NCBI RefSeq assembly: GCF_001465835.2
Contig: NZ_CP013661.2
Coordinates: forward strand, 2,720,501-2,784,500
DNA: 64,000 nucleotides
Direction: 5' to 3'
From: Planococcus kocurii
GTDB taxonomy: Bacteria; Bacillota; Bacilli; Bacillales_A; Planococcaceae
In this document: positions 1 to 8,403 of the stretch, in pieces
Position numbering within the stretch: the stretch's first letter is position 1
How the letters are laid out: every line of letters starts with the position of its first letter
Notes under the pieces: generated by a model
What the model was told of the DNA's origin: nothing
The model's input: the letters and a program-made list of their open reading frames with translations, nothing else
Databases searched by the model: none
Program-made: the position numbers and the translations under genes

Positions 1-24
1 CCACCTTCTCCAATCGCCAGAAAT

Positions 25-50
25 CCCTTGCTGTAAACATACAGCAAGGG
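25..50 (-). terminator. intercistronic stem-loop downstream of the iron-binding protein gene
   Basis: A perfect 10-bp stem (CCCTTGCTGT at 25-34, ACAGCAAGGG at 41-50) with a 6-nt loop lies just past the stop of the solute-binding protein gene. On the minus strand it is not followed by a T run, and bases 1-11 give a GGAGAAGGTGG-like ribosome site on that strand. It is therefore more likely an mRNA-stabilising or partial-attenuation hairpin between a binding-protein gene and a downstream permease gene outside the window than a full terminator. Confidence 0.6.
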
Positions 51-63
51 CACAGCATATTCA

Positions 64-1128
64 TTATTTCCAGCCGACTTCATTAAAGATCAGAATTGAT
101 TTCGCATTATTGTCTCCTAAAGCAGAAAGCGGAATGTCCTGTTCTTTAAATTCACCCCATGATGTTAGTAACTCAGAAGGTTCGACTTTTTCATTTACTG
201 GGTATTCGTAATTTGTTTCTGCAAACGTTCCTTGTGCTTCAGGTGCAGAAAGGAATTCAAGAAGTTTTATAGCATTTTCTTTGTTTTTAGCTGTTTTCAC
301 AACACCCGCACCACTAACGTTCACGTGAGTACCAGTCGTATCTTGGTTCGGGAAGAACAATCCAAGTCCTTCTGCTACTTCTACTTCAGCAGGATCTTCA
401 GAGTTCAACATTTGTCCAAAATAATAGCTGTTCATAATAGCAACGTCGCCAACTCCAGCAGCGATTGCTTTAGCTTGGTCCCGATCTCCGCCTTCAGGAT
501 CACGTGCGAAATTATTTACTAGGCCTGCAGCCCATTCTTTCGCTTTTTCTTCACCCTCTATTTCAATAAACGAAGCAAGTAGCGATTGATTGTAAATATT
601 TTCAGAGCCACGAATCAATACACGGCCATTCCACTCGTCTTCTGTCAAAGCTTCATAAGTAGATAATTCTTCAGGTTTTACAGTTTCTTTGTTGTAGACA
701 AGTACACGTGCACGTTTTGTTAAGCCATACCACATTTGGTCTGTGTCTTGGAATTTTTCAGGAATTTGTTCGTCTAGTATGTCACTTGATACGGACTGTA
801 GCAAGCCATCTTCTTTAGCACGGTATAAACGTCCAGCATCTGCAGTCAAGAATAAATCAGCTTCAGTGCCATCTCCTTCACGCTTAATGCGCTCAAGCAA
901 CTCATCTGCGTCACCTTTAATTAGATTTACTTTAATACCGGTTTCTTCTTCAAACTTTTTGTATAATTCATCATCTACATCGTAATGTCTTGCCGTATAT
1001 AAATTAACTTCTTTGCTTTCAGCTGTTTCTTCAGGTGCATCTGTTGCCGGTTCGGATGCATCATTGCTTCCGCATGCAGCTAAAACAAGAACTAATAAAG
1101 CGATAACCAGATAAAAAAGTTTGTTCAT
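64..1128 (-). CDS. Fe(3+) ABC transporter solute-binding lipoprotein (FutA/FbpA family)
   Basis: 354 aa. The N-terminus is a lipoprotein signal with hydrophobic core (residues 5-17) and lipobox LAAC, followed by a Ser/Glu/Thr-rich linker. The body carries family-typical stretches: VNLYTARHYDVDDELYKKFE near 41-60, ADLFLTADAGRLY near 94-106 and IMNSYYFGQM near 233-242. The paired tyrosines of YY match the iron-ligating tyrosines of the FbpA/FutA family. It should sit on the outer face of the membrane and deliver ferric iron to a permease. Two Fur-box-like sites upstream (1167-1181, 1210-1224) independently support an iron role. The permease and ATPase genes presumably lie beyond position 1. ATG start with GGGGAGAG just upstream. 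Confidence 0.88.
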   Translation of the reverse strand: MNKLFYLVIALLVLVLAACGSNDASEPATDAPEETAESKEVNLYTARHYDVDDELYKKFEEETGIKVNLIKGDADELLERIKREGDGTEADLFLTADAGRLYRAKEDGLLQSVSSDILDEQIPEKFQDTDQMWYGLTKRARVLVYNKETVKPEELSTYEALTEDEWNGRVLIRGSENIYNQSLLASFIEIEGEEKAKEWAAGLVNNFARDPEGGDRDQAKAIAAGVGDVAIMNSYYFGQMLNSEDPAEVEVAEGLGLFFPNQDTTGTHVNVSGAGVVKTAKNKENAIKLLEFLSAPEAQGTFAETNYEYPVNEKVEPSELLTSWGEFKEQDIPLSALGDNNAKSILIFNEVGWK

Positions 1129-1166
1129 GGATGTCTCTCCCCTTAATGTGTAATTGAGATTTCAAA

Positions 1167-1224
1167 TGAAAATCATTCTCATCATCAATTATAAAGTTCC
1201 AATTGAGAATGTCAATCATTATCA
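1167..1224 (-). promoter_or_regulatory. two Fur-box-like operators
   Basis: TGAAAATCATTCTCA at 1167-1181 matches the 7-1-7 Fur consensus TGATAATNATTATCA at 13 of 15 positions. TGTCAATCATTATCA at 1210-1224 matches at 13 of 15, and an extra TGAGAAT half-site (1204-1210) overlaps its left edge. They lie 39-96 bp upstream of the iron-binding protein start, where Fur would block its promoter when iron is plentiful. This is motif matching by eye. Confidence 0.75.
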
Positions 1225-1402
1225 ATAGAATCTCTTGTTTTTTTAATAATTGTGTCTAAAAAATGAGTGAGTAATTACCAATCATTATTCATTTGCGATT
1301 CCCTGTTGTTGCAGAAATGGAAATGAGCGAAAAACAAGAGATAGCTTAAAGCCAAGAAGAATTTGATAGAGGACTGCAAGATAAATCGAGTTCTCTATTC
1401 AT

Positions 1403-1440
1403 AAGAAACCCTCTTGCCAGATGAGGCAAGAGGGTTTCTT
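1403..1440 (-). terminator. terminator of metI-metC
   Basis: A perfect 16-bp stem (1403-1418 with 1425-1440) and 6-nt loop. Read on the minus strand it follows the metC stop by about 30 nt and its 3' arm ends in TTTCTT. Confidence 0.9.
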
Positions 1441-1470
1441 AGAACAAAAGTTCTTTCTATAGAAGGAACT

Positions 1471-2643
1471 TTAATTTGCGATGCTTAATCCTTTTCGACG
1501 GGCTACTTGTAATAGTGCTTGGTTTAGATCTTGCACCAAATCATCACAATGTTCTAAGCCGACAGAAAAACGTAGCAAGCCGTCGGTGATTCCACGTTTT
1601 TCGCGTTCTTCTGGAGGCATTGAGCCATGAGACATCGTTGCAGGATAGGACAAAATCGATTCGACTGCGCCTAAACTAACTGCAAACACCGGAATTCTCA
1701 GATGTTCGACAAATATACGAACGGATTTTTTATCAGCTAAACGAAATGATAGAACCGCTCCTGCATTTGTAGCTTGGCGTTCGTGAATTGGGTTTCCAGG
1801 ATGGAACGAAAATCCGGGGTAGTATACTTCTTCAATTAACGGATGGTTCTGCAAGTATTCAGCAATAACGCGAGCCGATTGAGACGACTGGCCTAACCGA
1901 GCACCTAAAGTTTTTATGCCTTGGATTAACAGGTAAGAATCTTGAGCTCCTAGAACAGAGCCAAACGTGTTTTGGATAAAGCCCAAACGGTTTCCAAGTT
2001 CTTCATCTTTGGTCACAGCAAGACCTGCGATGACGTCGCTATGACCTGACAGAAACTTCGTTGCACTGTGAAGAACGATATCTGCACCAAGCTCCAGTGG
2101 ATTCTGGTAAAGCGGTGTCATAAAGGTGTTGTCAACAAACGTTAAACAGTTATTGGCTTTCGCTAGTTTTGCAGCGATTTCAATATCGGTAATATTCATA
2201 ACAGGATTTGATGGCGTTTCCAAGTAAATCACTTTTGTATTTGGCTGGATGGCATTAGCCATTTCGTTTAAGTCCGTCATATTCACAAAGGTATATTCGA
2301 TATTGAATTTGTCCAAAATTTCCGTGATAAAACGATAAGTTCCGCCGTAAACGTCTTCTGACACTAAGACATGGTCACCTGAAGACAACAGCATAAAAGC
2401 AGAGGAAATAGCAGCCATCCCTGAAGAAAAGGCGAACCCACGCTTGCCTCCTTCTAGCTTAGCGATGGTTTCTTCTAACGCTAGGCGAGTGGGGTTTCCA
2501 GAACGGCTATAATCAAACGGTCCAAACGAATCCAGGCTTTGTTGGTGAAAAGTGGAAGATAAATAGATAGGTACATTGACAGCTCCAGTTTGTGGGTCGA
2601 CTCCAGTAGAGTGAATAAACTTCGTTTCAATGCGATCGGTCAT
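1471..2643 (-). CDS. metC: cystathionine beta-lyase MetC
   Basis: PLP-dependent trans-sulfuration enzyme that cleaves cystathionine to homocysteine, pyruvate and ammonia in methionine synthesis. 390 aa from the ATG, which is the usual length of Bacillus MetC. The Schiff-base lysine is in HSATKFLSGHSD; other family marks are YSRSGNPTR, SSGMAAIS, EDVYGGTYR and VDNTFMTP. I chose the ATG because AAGGAGG sits 9 nt before it; an in-frame TTG two codons upstream is only 3 nt from the same SD. It overlaps the 3' end of metI by 17 nt, so the two genes are co-transcribed and probably translationally coupled behind the S-box riboswitch. MetC and MetI are close paralogues; order and length decide the assignment. 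Confidence 0.88.
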   Translation of the reverse strand: MTDRIETKFIHSTGVDPQTGAVNVPIYLSSTFHQQSLDSFGPFDYSRSGNPTRLALEETIAKLEGGKRGFAFSSGMAAISSAFMLLSSGDHVLVSEDVYGGTYRFITEILDKFNIEYTFVNMTDLNEMANAIQPNTKVIYLETPSNPVMNITDIEIAAKLAKANNCLTFVDNTFMTPLYQNPLELGADIVLHSATKFLSGHSDVIAGLAVTKDEELGNRLGFIQNTFGSVLGAQDSYLLIQGIKTLGARLGQSSQSARVIAEYLQNHPLIEEVYYPGFSFHPGNPIHERQATNAGAVLSFRLADKKSVRIFVEHLRIPVFAVSLGAVESILSYPATMSHGSMPPEEREKRGITDGLLRFSVGLEHCDDLVQDLNQALLQVARRKGLSIAN

Positions 2644-3760
2644 ATTCAACTACCTCCTTATTTAGTTCTGAAAACGCTTGTGCTAAATCAGCAATTAAAT
2701 CTTCAGCAAGTTCCACCCCGACTGAAAATCGCAATAACCGATTGCAAACGCCACGTTTCGTCCGTTCTTCAAAAGGCATGTCTGCATGAGTTTGGGTGGC
2801 GGGGTAAGTAATAAAACTTTCAACACCGCCAAGACTTTCCGCAAAGGTGATGAGTTTAATGTGTTCAAGAAAAGGAGCTATCCATTCTTCTTTTTGCAAA
2901 CGGAAGGACAACATGCCGCCTTTTCCAGGATACAACACATCAGACACAGACGACTGCTGAGACAAAAACTCAGCAATGGTTTTCGCGTTTGCGTCATGCT
3001 GTCGCATCCGTAAAGGCAATGTCTTTAATCCGCGAACCAGTAACCAAGAGTCAAAAGGGGACAAAACGGCACCAACCGAATTATGGAATGTTGCCAGTTT
3101 TTCGCAAATGCGATCGCCTTTAGCGGCAACAAGTCCAGCTAAAACATCATTATGACCACCAATATATTTCGTTGCACTATGGATAACAATGTCTGCACCC
3201 AGTAATAGGGGCTGTTGGAAGAAGGGCGTTAAAAATGTATTATCGACGATTAATAGAAGCTTATGCTTTTTAGCCAATGCGGCATAAGCAACGAGATCAA
3301 TTTCTTGCATCAGTGGATTGGTGGGCGTTTCAATAAAAAGTGCACGTGTATGAATGGTTATTTTTTGTTCTGTGTCTTGGACATCTTTGAACTCGGTGTA
3401 GTTGGGGTGAATATTATAAGCTGATGCAAAGTGATCTAATAGGCGGTATGTTCCACCATAAATATCTTCCGGTACTAACAATTCATCACCTGGACGAAAA
3501 AGAGACAAAACGAGTTGAATAGCTGCCATTCCAGAACTGCAAGCAAATGCAGCATCTGCGCCTTCAAGTTCTGCAAATCCTTCTTCCAGAACAGAGCGAG
3601 TCGGGTTTTTCGTGCGCGTATAATCATAGCCAGTTGATTGGCCAAGTCCTTGATGTTCGTAGGCTGTCGACAAGTAAATGGGCGGATTAACGGCTCCTGT
3701 TGTGGGATCGCTGTGATTGCCTAATTGAACTAATAAAGTTTCCAAGCTGTGTTTTGTCAT
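2627..3760 (-). CDS. metI: cystathionine gamma-synthase / O-acylhomoserine (thiol)-lyase MetI
   Basis: First gene of the operon, 377 aa, PLP enzyme that joins an O-acylhomoserine with cysteine to form cystathionine. PLP lysine in HSATKYIGGHND; also YDYTRTKNPTR, CSSGMAAIQ, PEDIYGGTYR and VDNTFLTP. The reading frame is open further upstream to 3841, but that part runs through the riboswitch terminator and cannot be protein. GAGAGG lies 9 nt before the ATG at 3758-3760, so I start there rather than at the ATG three codons upstream, which abuts the SD. MetI followed by MetC behind an S-box is the known B. subtilis arrangement. Confidence 0.88.
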   Translation of the reverse strand: MTKHSLETLLVQLGNHSDPTTGAVNPPIYLSTAYEHQGLGQSTGYDYTRTKNPTRSVLEEGFAELEGADAAFACSSGMAAIQLVLSLFRPGDELLVPEDIYGGTYRLLDHFASAYNIHPNYTEFKDVQDTEQKITIHTRALFIETPTNPLMQEIDLVAYAALAKKHKLLLIVDNTFLTPFFQQPLLLGADIVIHSATKYIGGHNDVLAGLVAAKGDRICEKLATFHNSVGAVLSPFDSWLLVRGLKTLPLRMRQHDANAKTIAEFLSQQSSVSDVLYPGKGGMLSFRLQKEEWIAPFLEHIKLITFAESLGGVESFITYPATQTHADMPFEERTKRGVCNRLLRFSVGVELAEDLIADLAQAFSELNKEVVEYDRSH

Positions 3761-3780
3761 GTTACTCATCCTCTCAATAA

Positions 3781-3942
3781 GAAAACAGGGGCTTTTCTTC
3801 ATAAAGAAGAAAGCCCCTGTCCGGAAATGCATTCTTCTCATCTGTTAGGCAGAAGCCTATTGGAATTAGCACCGTAGTCTTCGTCAGACTGGTTGCTGAG
3901 ACTTCACAGGGCCAAATCCCTCCGTCTCTCTAGATAAGAAAT
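3781..3942 (-). ncRNA. SAM-I (S-box) riboswitch controlling metI-metC
   Basis: On the minus strand the leader starts with TTATCTAGAGAGACGGAGGG, followed by TGGCCCTGTGAAGTCTCAGC and AACC, the conserved core of the S-box aptamer. It ends in an intrinsic terminator (3783-3820). When SAM is bound the terminator forms and metI-metC is off; when SAM is low, transcription continues. The position directly before two methionine-pathway genes is as expected. Confidence 0.95.
3783..3820 (-). terminator. expression-platform terminator of the S-box leader
   Basis: Stem of ACAGGGGCTTT with its complement AAAGCCCCTGT, then TTTTCTT on the minus strand. It lies between the aptamer and the metI ribosome site, as required for SAM-dependent termination. 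Confidence 0.9.
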
Positions 3943-3980
3943 ATCTTATTAAGTTTAGTGTTTCTGTTTAGATGTTCCTA

Positions 3981-4009
3981 ATCATAAATCAATTAATGAA
4001 AGAAAGCAA
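3981..4009 (-). promoter_or_regulatory. sigma-A promoter of metI-metC
   Basis: Minus strand TTGCTT (4004-4009), 17-bp spacer, TATGAT (3981-3986). This puts the start about 35 nt before the S-box aptamer. Confidence 0.5.
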
Positions 4010-4095
4010 GTGTTGAATTTTAAATAATGCAAATATAAGAAGTGGGTAGGCAACTAGCTTGATTAGTAAAGGGAGGATAGGAAAAGAAAAATTTC

Positions 4096-5118
4096 TTTAT
4101 GCCCGTCGAATCTACATGGCAGCTTGCGCTTTTCGGTGTCCAGTTGCAAGTGCCTAGCTCTTCGGGACATAAGTCAACCCAGCTGCGTGGCAAAGAACGC
4201 CACACTGCTGGTCTGTCTTATGCCTGTCAGAGCTGACGAGGCACTTTCACTTTTCATGTTGTCCAGCTCCAGCTGCCAGATTCTCGGGTCATAAGCCACT
4301 CCGGCTGTGTGGCTGAAAACATGCCACTTCACCAGAGCGTCTTATGCCCGTCGAATCTACATGGCAGCTTGCGCTTTTCGGTGTCCAGTTGCAAGTGCCT
4401 AGCTCTTCGGGACATAAGTCAACCCAGCTGCGTGGCAAAGAACGCCACACTGCTGGTCTGTCTTATGCCTGTCAGAGCTGACGAGGCACTTTCACTTTTC
4501 ATGTTGTCCAGCTCCAGCTGCCAGATTCTCGGGTCATAAGCCACTCCGGCTGTGTGGCTGAAAACATGCCACTTCACCAGAGCGTCTTATGCCCGTCGAA
4601 TCTACATGGCAGCTTGCGCTTTTCGGTGTCCAGTTGCAAGTGCCTAGCTCTTCGGGACATAAGTCAACCCAGCTGCGTGGCAAAGAACGCCACACTGCTG
4701 GTCTGTCTTATGCCTGTCAGAGCTGACGAGGCACTTTCACTTTTCATGTTGTCCAGCTCCAGCTGCCAGATTCTCGGGTCATAAGCCACTCCGGCTGTGT
4801 GGCTGAAAACATGCCACTTCGCCAGAGCGTCTTATGCCCGTCGAATCTACATGGCAGCTTGCGCTTTTCGGTGTCCAGTTGCAAGTGCCTAGCTCTTCGG
4901 GACATAAGTCAACCCAGCTGCGTAGCAAAGAACGCCACACTGCTGGTCTGTCTTATGCCTGTCAGAGCTGACGAGGCACTTTCACTTTTCATGTTGTCCA
5001 GCTCCAGCTGCCAGATTCTCGGGTCATAAGCCACTCCGGCTGTGTGGCTGAAAACATGCCACTTCACCAGAGCGTCTTATGCCCGTCGAATCTACATGGC
5101 AGCTTGCGCTTTTCGGTG
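4096..5118. repeat. tandem array of four 245-bp repeats plus a 43-bp partial copy
   Basis: Copies begin at about 4096, 4341, 4586 and 4831; a partial fifth covers 5076-5118. The copies are almost identical: copy 4 differs at about 4819 (CGCC for CACC) and 4923 (CGTAGC for CGTGGC). Each unit is itself a dimer of two diverged ~122-bp monomers: monomer A starts CTTATGCCCGTCGAATC, monomer B starts CTTATGCCTGTCAGAGC. Both keep GTCCAG, CTCGGG or TTCGGG, CATAAG and a GTGGC...GCCAC hairpin. CATAAG and CTTATG of neighbouring monomers are inverted, so the array can fold into serial hairpins. From memory it resembles a dispersed palindromic element common in Bacillaceae genomes. The 76-codon open frames in each unit look incidental. 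Confidence 0.95.
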
Positions 5119-5187
5119 CTTGAGCAAAAAAAGGGACGGTTCAGATAAACATCGCTACAATGGAAGAGAATAGGAGTGAACGGAATT

Positions 5188-6195
5188 ATGCATATTAAGA
5201 AATTTGAAAATATCCCATTGGCGGTGCTTGATTTAGCACCGATAAACGAAGGTGCAGAAACAGCGCAGACCTTTAAAAATAGTGTGGAGTTGGCACAGCA
5301 TGTGGAGCGATTGGGGTTTAATCGCTATTGGCTAGCTGAACATCATAATATGCCGGGTATCGGCAGTTCTGCGACATCTGTCCTTATTGGACATATTGCA
5401 GGCGCAACAGAGTCGATTCGTGTAGGTTCAGGTGGAGTTATGCTACCGAATCATGCACCGCTTGTTATAGCAGAGCAATTTGGTACATTGGAAACTATTT
5501 ATCCTGGACGCATTGATTTAGGTCTAGGGCGTGCACCTGGTAGTGATCAAGCTACTGCGCATGCGTTACGTCGGAATTTGAATAGCAGCGGAGATGATTT
5601 TCCCCAGCAAGTTGCGGAGTTAGAAAATTACTTTTCAGCTAACCCTGTCGGACGTGTTCGGGCGTACCCTGGTACTAATATAAAGATTCCGCTTTGGCTA
5701 CTCGGATCGAGTGGATTTAGTGCACAGCTGGCTGCGTTAAAAGGTTTGCCATTTTCATTTGCTAGTCATTTCGCACCGGATTACATGATGCAGGCTTTGC
5801 AACTTTATCATCAAAACTTTAAACCGTCACAGGTGTTGGCCGCTCCTTACGCGATGCTTGGCGTTACGATTATTGTTGCAAAAACACAAGAACGTGCAGA
5901 ATGGTTGGCGACTTCTTCGCAGCAGCAGATGTTCTCCTTGATGCGAGGCGAGCCAACTACATTTAGAGCACCCATCGATCACTTGGAGGAAGTTTGGACA
6001 GACCGCGAAATTGCGATTTTCCGGGACAAATTAGATTCTGAATCGACGATGGTTGGAACACCGGATCTTGTTAGACAAAAGTTGAAAAACTTTATTCAAA
6101 AAACAAGAGCCAATGAGATTATCGTCAATTCGCCGGTTTTTTATCAGGAAGATCGTTTGCGCTCATATGATTTTGTAGCAAAAATGATGAATTAA
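5188..6195 (+). CDS. LLM-class flavin-dependent monooxygenase (luciferase-like)
   Basis: 335 aa from the ATG. The TIM-barrel family marks are visible: [18 protein letters not shown] near 49-66, [20 protein letters not shown] near 82-101, [14 protein letters not shown] near 111-124 and a C-terminal [11 protein letters not shown]. These proteins use reduced FMN and oxygen on small organic substrates; the true substrate cannot be read from sequence. AGGAG lies 11 nt before this ATG. A GTG four codons upstream overlaps the SD and is less likely. It stands alone between the 245-bp array and a hairpin terminator. Confidence 0.85.
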   Translation: MHIKKFENIPLAVLDLAPINEGAETAQTFKNSVELAQHVERLGFNRYWLAEHHNMPGIGSSATSVLIGHIAGATESIRVGSGGVMLPNHAPLVIAEQFGTLETIYPGRIDLGLGRAPGSDQATAHALRRNLNSSGDDFPQQVAELENYFSANPVGRVRAYPGTNIKIPLWLLGSSGFSAQLAALKGLPFSFASHFAPDYMMQALQLYHQNFKPSQVLAAPYAMLGVTIIVAKTQERAEWLATSSQQQMFSLMRGEPTTFRAPIDHLEEVWTDREIAIFRDKLDSESTMVGTPDLVRQKLKNFIQKTRANEIIVNSPVFYQEDRLRSYDFVAKMMN

Positions 6196-6200
6196 GTAAA

Positions 6201-6254
6201 GGGGCTGCCCCAAAAGGTCATAAATTAGGACCTTTTGAGTGTAGCTCCTTTTGC
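6201..6254 (+). terminator. terminator-like hairpin, related to the element at 28730
   Basis: Outer arms GGGGCT and AGCTCC, inner arms AAAAGGTC and GACCTTTT, then CTTTTGCATG. It follows the monooxygenase stop by 6 nt. A second copy with the same layout and the same downstream CCTTTTGCATG is at 28730-28785, so this looks like a repeated element serving as a terminator. Confidence 0.7.
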
Positions 6255-6273
6255 ATGACACTCCCTTTTTGTT

Positions 6274-6310
6274 ATAAAAAAAATCGCCTCTCCGGTAACG
6301 GAAAAGCGAT
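6274..6310 (-). terminator. terminator of the 54-aa hypothetical gene
   Basis: Minus strand: ATCGCTTTTCCG, GTTACC turn, imperfect complement ending GGCGAT, then seven T. It starts about 10 nt past the stop codon of the gene at 6320. Confidence 0.85.
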
Positions 6311-6319
6311 GATTCAACA

Positions 6320-6484
6320 TTAATGAAGCTCTTTTTCTTCTTCACGCTGCCGTTCTTTTTCTATCTTGAATTCTTTGTAAGTTGTGTAAACGGGTGCACC
6401 TTCGCCAATCATATTCAGAATCGCATTAAAATCATCATCTAACCGAAGTTCTATTTCTTGTGAATCGAGTACTCGGCGTTCCAT
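6320..6484 (-). CDS. small hypothetical protein, 54 aa
   Basis: I do not recognise the family. The protein is highly charged, begins MERRVLDSQEIELRLDDD and ends in a Lys/Glu/Arg-rich helix (KEFKIEKERQREEEKE), with no membrane segment or cysteine. GAGGAGG lies 9 nt before the chosen ATG; an in-frame ATG six codons upstream lies before the SD and is not used. It has its own terminator. These signals make it a real gene of unknown role. Confidence 0.6.
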   Translation of the reverse strand: MERRVLDSQEIELRLDDDFNAILNMIGEGAPVYTTYKEFKIEKERQREEEKELH

Positions 6485-6621
6485 TATGACCAACCTCCTC
6501 ATATAGTAATCAGCCGCCGCGTAGCAACAGAAATAAGGTTTTAACTCACTTTAATTATACGGAATTTTTAGTTAATTTGAAAGCTAACTGCCTGGGTATT
6601 AAGAAAAGAAGATAAGAATAT

Positions 6622-6656
6622 AAAAAAGCGTTAAAGCAGGGGCTTTAACGCTTTTT
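6622..6656 (-). terminator. terminator after the membrane-anchored hypothetical gene
   Basis: AAAAAGCGTTAAAGC pairs with its complement across a short loop and has T runs on both strands. It sits just beyond the stop of the gene at 6663. Confidence 0.85.
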
Positions 6657-6662
6657 AGATGA

Positions 6663-7553
6663 TTATTGATTGATTTCAGCATTTAGTATCATGGACTCAA
6701 AGAACAAAGAGGGCGAAGTTTCATTCCATTCAAGGGAAGAGAGGTCGGCCGTTCGCTTATCGATATACCCATAGGCAAGTTGTGTTCGTGGGTCGTCCGT
6801 CAATTGAAGCTTAACGTAAGGACCTTGAGGCGTCAGCCAGTTTAACTGCGACAAACGATTTTCGAGTGAAAATGCAATCCATTGGTCTTCATCTTCTTCT
6901 GTTTCGAATAACGGTTGTTGAGCTGCCATTAGCCATGTCTGACTTGAGTGCTTAGGTGGCAACCAAAGGTTTTTCGACAAGGTGCCTTCTTCTGTAGTAA
7001 AATCCGTAATTTCATGACGCAATTCCTGCACGGAGTCGCCATTTCCTAGTTGTAGATTCCGCGATACGTAAACATTGCCGATTAGAATTTCACCATTTTT
7101 GGTTGTGAAAATGCCATGCGGATTGGTCGTTGAGTCTAATCCATACAACGCTTCGTCAAGTTTGGCTACCGGCTGTGGATTCCACGATTTAAAATCGGTA
7201 TCTTCTAACTTGTTAACATTCATCGACAATGTGTAAGGAATCCAACCGGTGTTTTTGATTTCTTCGAAAATAATGGAAGTGCCGTTTTGAAGCGATCGAT
7301 CGACTAATGTATATGTGCCGACCTCTATTCCAAGGAAAGTCATCGTGTAAACTTGCGTAAGATCTGAACCGTTGTTACTGACTTCCGGTTCGCTGAATGT
7401 AATGAAAGTCGGCTTTTCAATGGTTAACGACACATCGGTTTCCGAATAAAGTTCTACTTCATTTTTTAAGAACATGACAGCTGTAAAGATAATCAGCGAC
7501 ATGAAAAATAGGACGCCTATTAAAATAACGATTTTTCTAAACACATTTTCCAC
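6663..7553 (-). CDS. membrane-anchored hypothetical protein
   Basis: 296 aa. One N-terminal membrane segment (about residues 7-29, IVILIGVLFFMSLIIFTAVMF) is followed by an extracytoplasmic domain rich in beta-strand-like stretches and poor in cysteine. There is no lipobox. I do not recognise a family. It stands alone between two terminators, so neighbours say little. A cell-surface role follows only from the anchor topology. Confidence 0.65.
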   Translation of the reverse strand: MENVFRKIVILIGVLFFMSLIIFTAVMFLKNEVELYSETDVSLTIEKPTFITFSEPEVSNNGSDLTQVYTMTFLGIEVGTYTLVDRSLQNGTSIIFEEIKNTGWIPYTLSMNVNKLEDTDFKSWNPQPVAKLDEALYGLDSTTNPHGIFTTKNGEILIGNVYVSRNLQLGNGDSVQELRHEITDFTTEEGTLSKNLWLPPKHSSQTWLMAAQQPLFETEEDEDQWIAFSLENRLSQLNWLTPQGPYVKLQLTDDPRTQLAYGYIDKRTADLSSLEWNETSPSLFFESMILNAEINQ

Positions 7554-7651
7554 CTCTGTTTTCTGCGTGTTTGCCAGCTTCGATTATAACATGCAGAAAT
7601 GAGAAGTAACGCCAACACATTTGAGCATCAAATGAACAAATAGTGATAAAT

Positions 7652-7680
7652 AGAAAAGCAGGTACCCAGAAGGATACCTG
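7652..7680 (-). terminator. terminator of the arginine-type ABC operon
   Basis: Minus strand CAGGTATCC, TTCT loop, GGGTACCTG, then CTTTTCT, directly after the ATPase stop codon. Confidence 0.85.
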
Positions 7681-8403
7681 TTACAAGACTTTATCCAAAA
7701 AATCCTTAGCGCGAGCAGTTTTCGGATGACTAAAGAATTCCATCGGCTGGCCTTCCTCGACTAATACACCATGATCCAAAAATAAAACACGGTCTGCAAC
7801 TTCTCGAGCAAAGCCCATTTCGTGAGTCACGACAACCATCGTCATTCCGGATTTTGCTAAGTCTTTCATGACATCGAGCACTTCTTTGACCATTTCTGGA
7901 TCCAGTGCCGAAGTAGGCTCATCAAACAGCATTAGTTCCGGTTCCATAGCCAAAGCACGTGCAATCGCAACACGCTGCTTTTGACCGCCAGACAAGCTGT
8001 TTGGGTAGGCCTTTTCTTTTTCAGATAAGCCAACGCGTTCAAGTAGCAATCGTGCTTTCAATTCTGCTTCCTCTTTTTTGATGCCTTTTGCTTTCATCGG
8101 TGCATAAGTTAAATTCTCAAGCACCGTCAAATGAGGAAATAAATGAAAATGCTGAAATACCATACCGATTTGCTGCCGAATTTTGTGGATATTTTTTTTA
8201 GAAGCCGTTAAGTTTTTACCGTTGATTTCAATAATGCCTGAAGTCGGTAGTTCCAGTAAGTTTAAGCACCGTAGAAAAGTGGATTTGCCTGAACCAGAAG
8301 GACCGATAATCGATACGACTTCACCTTTCGTGACAACAGTAGAAATGTCACTGAGGACTTCATTCGTACCAAACTTTTTATAAAGCTGTTGAACTTTAAT
8401 CAC
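7681..8403 (-). CDS. artR: polar amino acid ABC transporter ATPase (ArtR-like)
   Basis: 240 aa. Walker [10 protein letters not shown] near 34-42, Q-loop [10 protein letters not shown], signature [15 protein letters not shown] near 136-150, Walker [13 protein letters not shown] and switch His in VVTHEMGFA. All residues for ATP hydrolysis are present. GTG start overlaps the permease stop by 8 nt (8396-8403), giving translational coupling. It is the last gene of a binding protein-permease-ATPase operon whose order and binding-protein sequence resemble the arginine system (ArtPQR) of B. subtilis; glutamine or another basic amino acid cannot be excluded. Confidence 0.87.
   Translation of the reverse strand: MIKVQQLYKKFGTNEVLSDISTVVTKGEVVSIIGPSGSGKSTFLRCLNLLELPTSGIIEINGKNLTASKKNIHKIRQQIGMVFQHFHLFPHLTVLENLTYAPMKAKGIKKEEAELKARLLLERVGLSEKEKAYPNSLSGGQKQRVAIARALAMEPELMLFDEPTSALDPEMVKEVLDVMKDLAKSGMTMVVVTHEMGFAREVADRVLFLDHGVLVEEGQPMEFFSHPKTARAKDFLDKVL

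Noticed and set aside
3761-3841. N-terminal extension of MetI
   Set aside because: It would translate the S-box terminator; the SD supports the ATG at 3760.
4309-5029. Three identical 76-codon frames in the 245-bp array
   Set aside because: No SD, no family, and they simply recur with the repeat period; the repeat's hairpin structure explains the sequence better.
4096-5118. CRISPR or integron-type array
   Set aside because: The 245-bp units have no variable spacer, and no cas or integrase gene is present.
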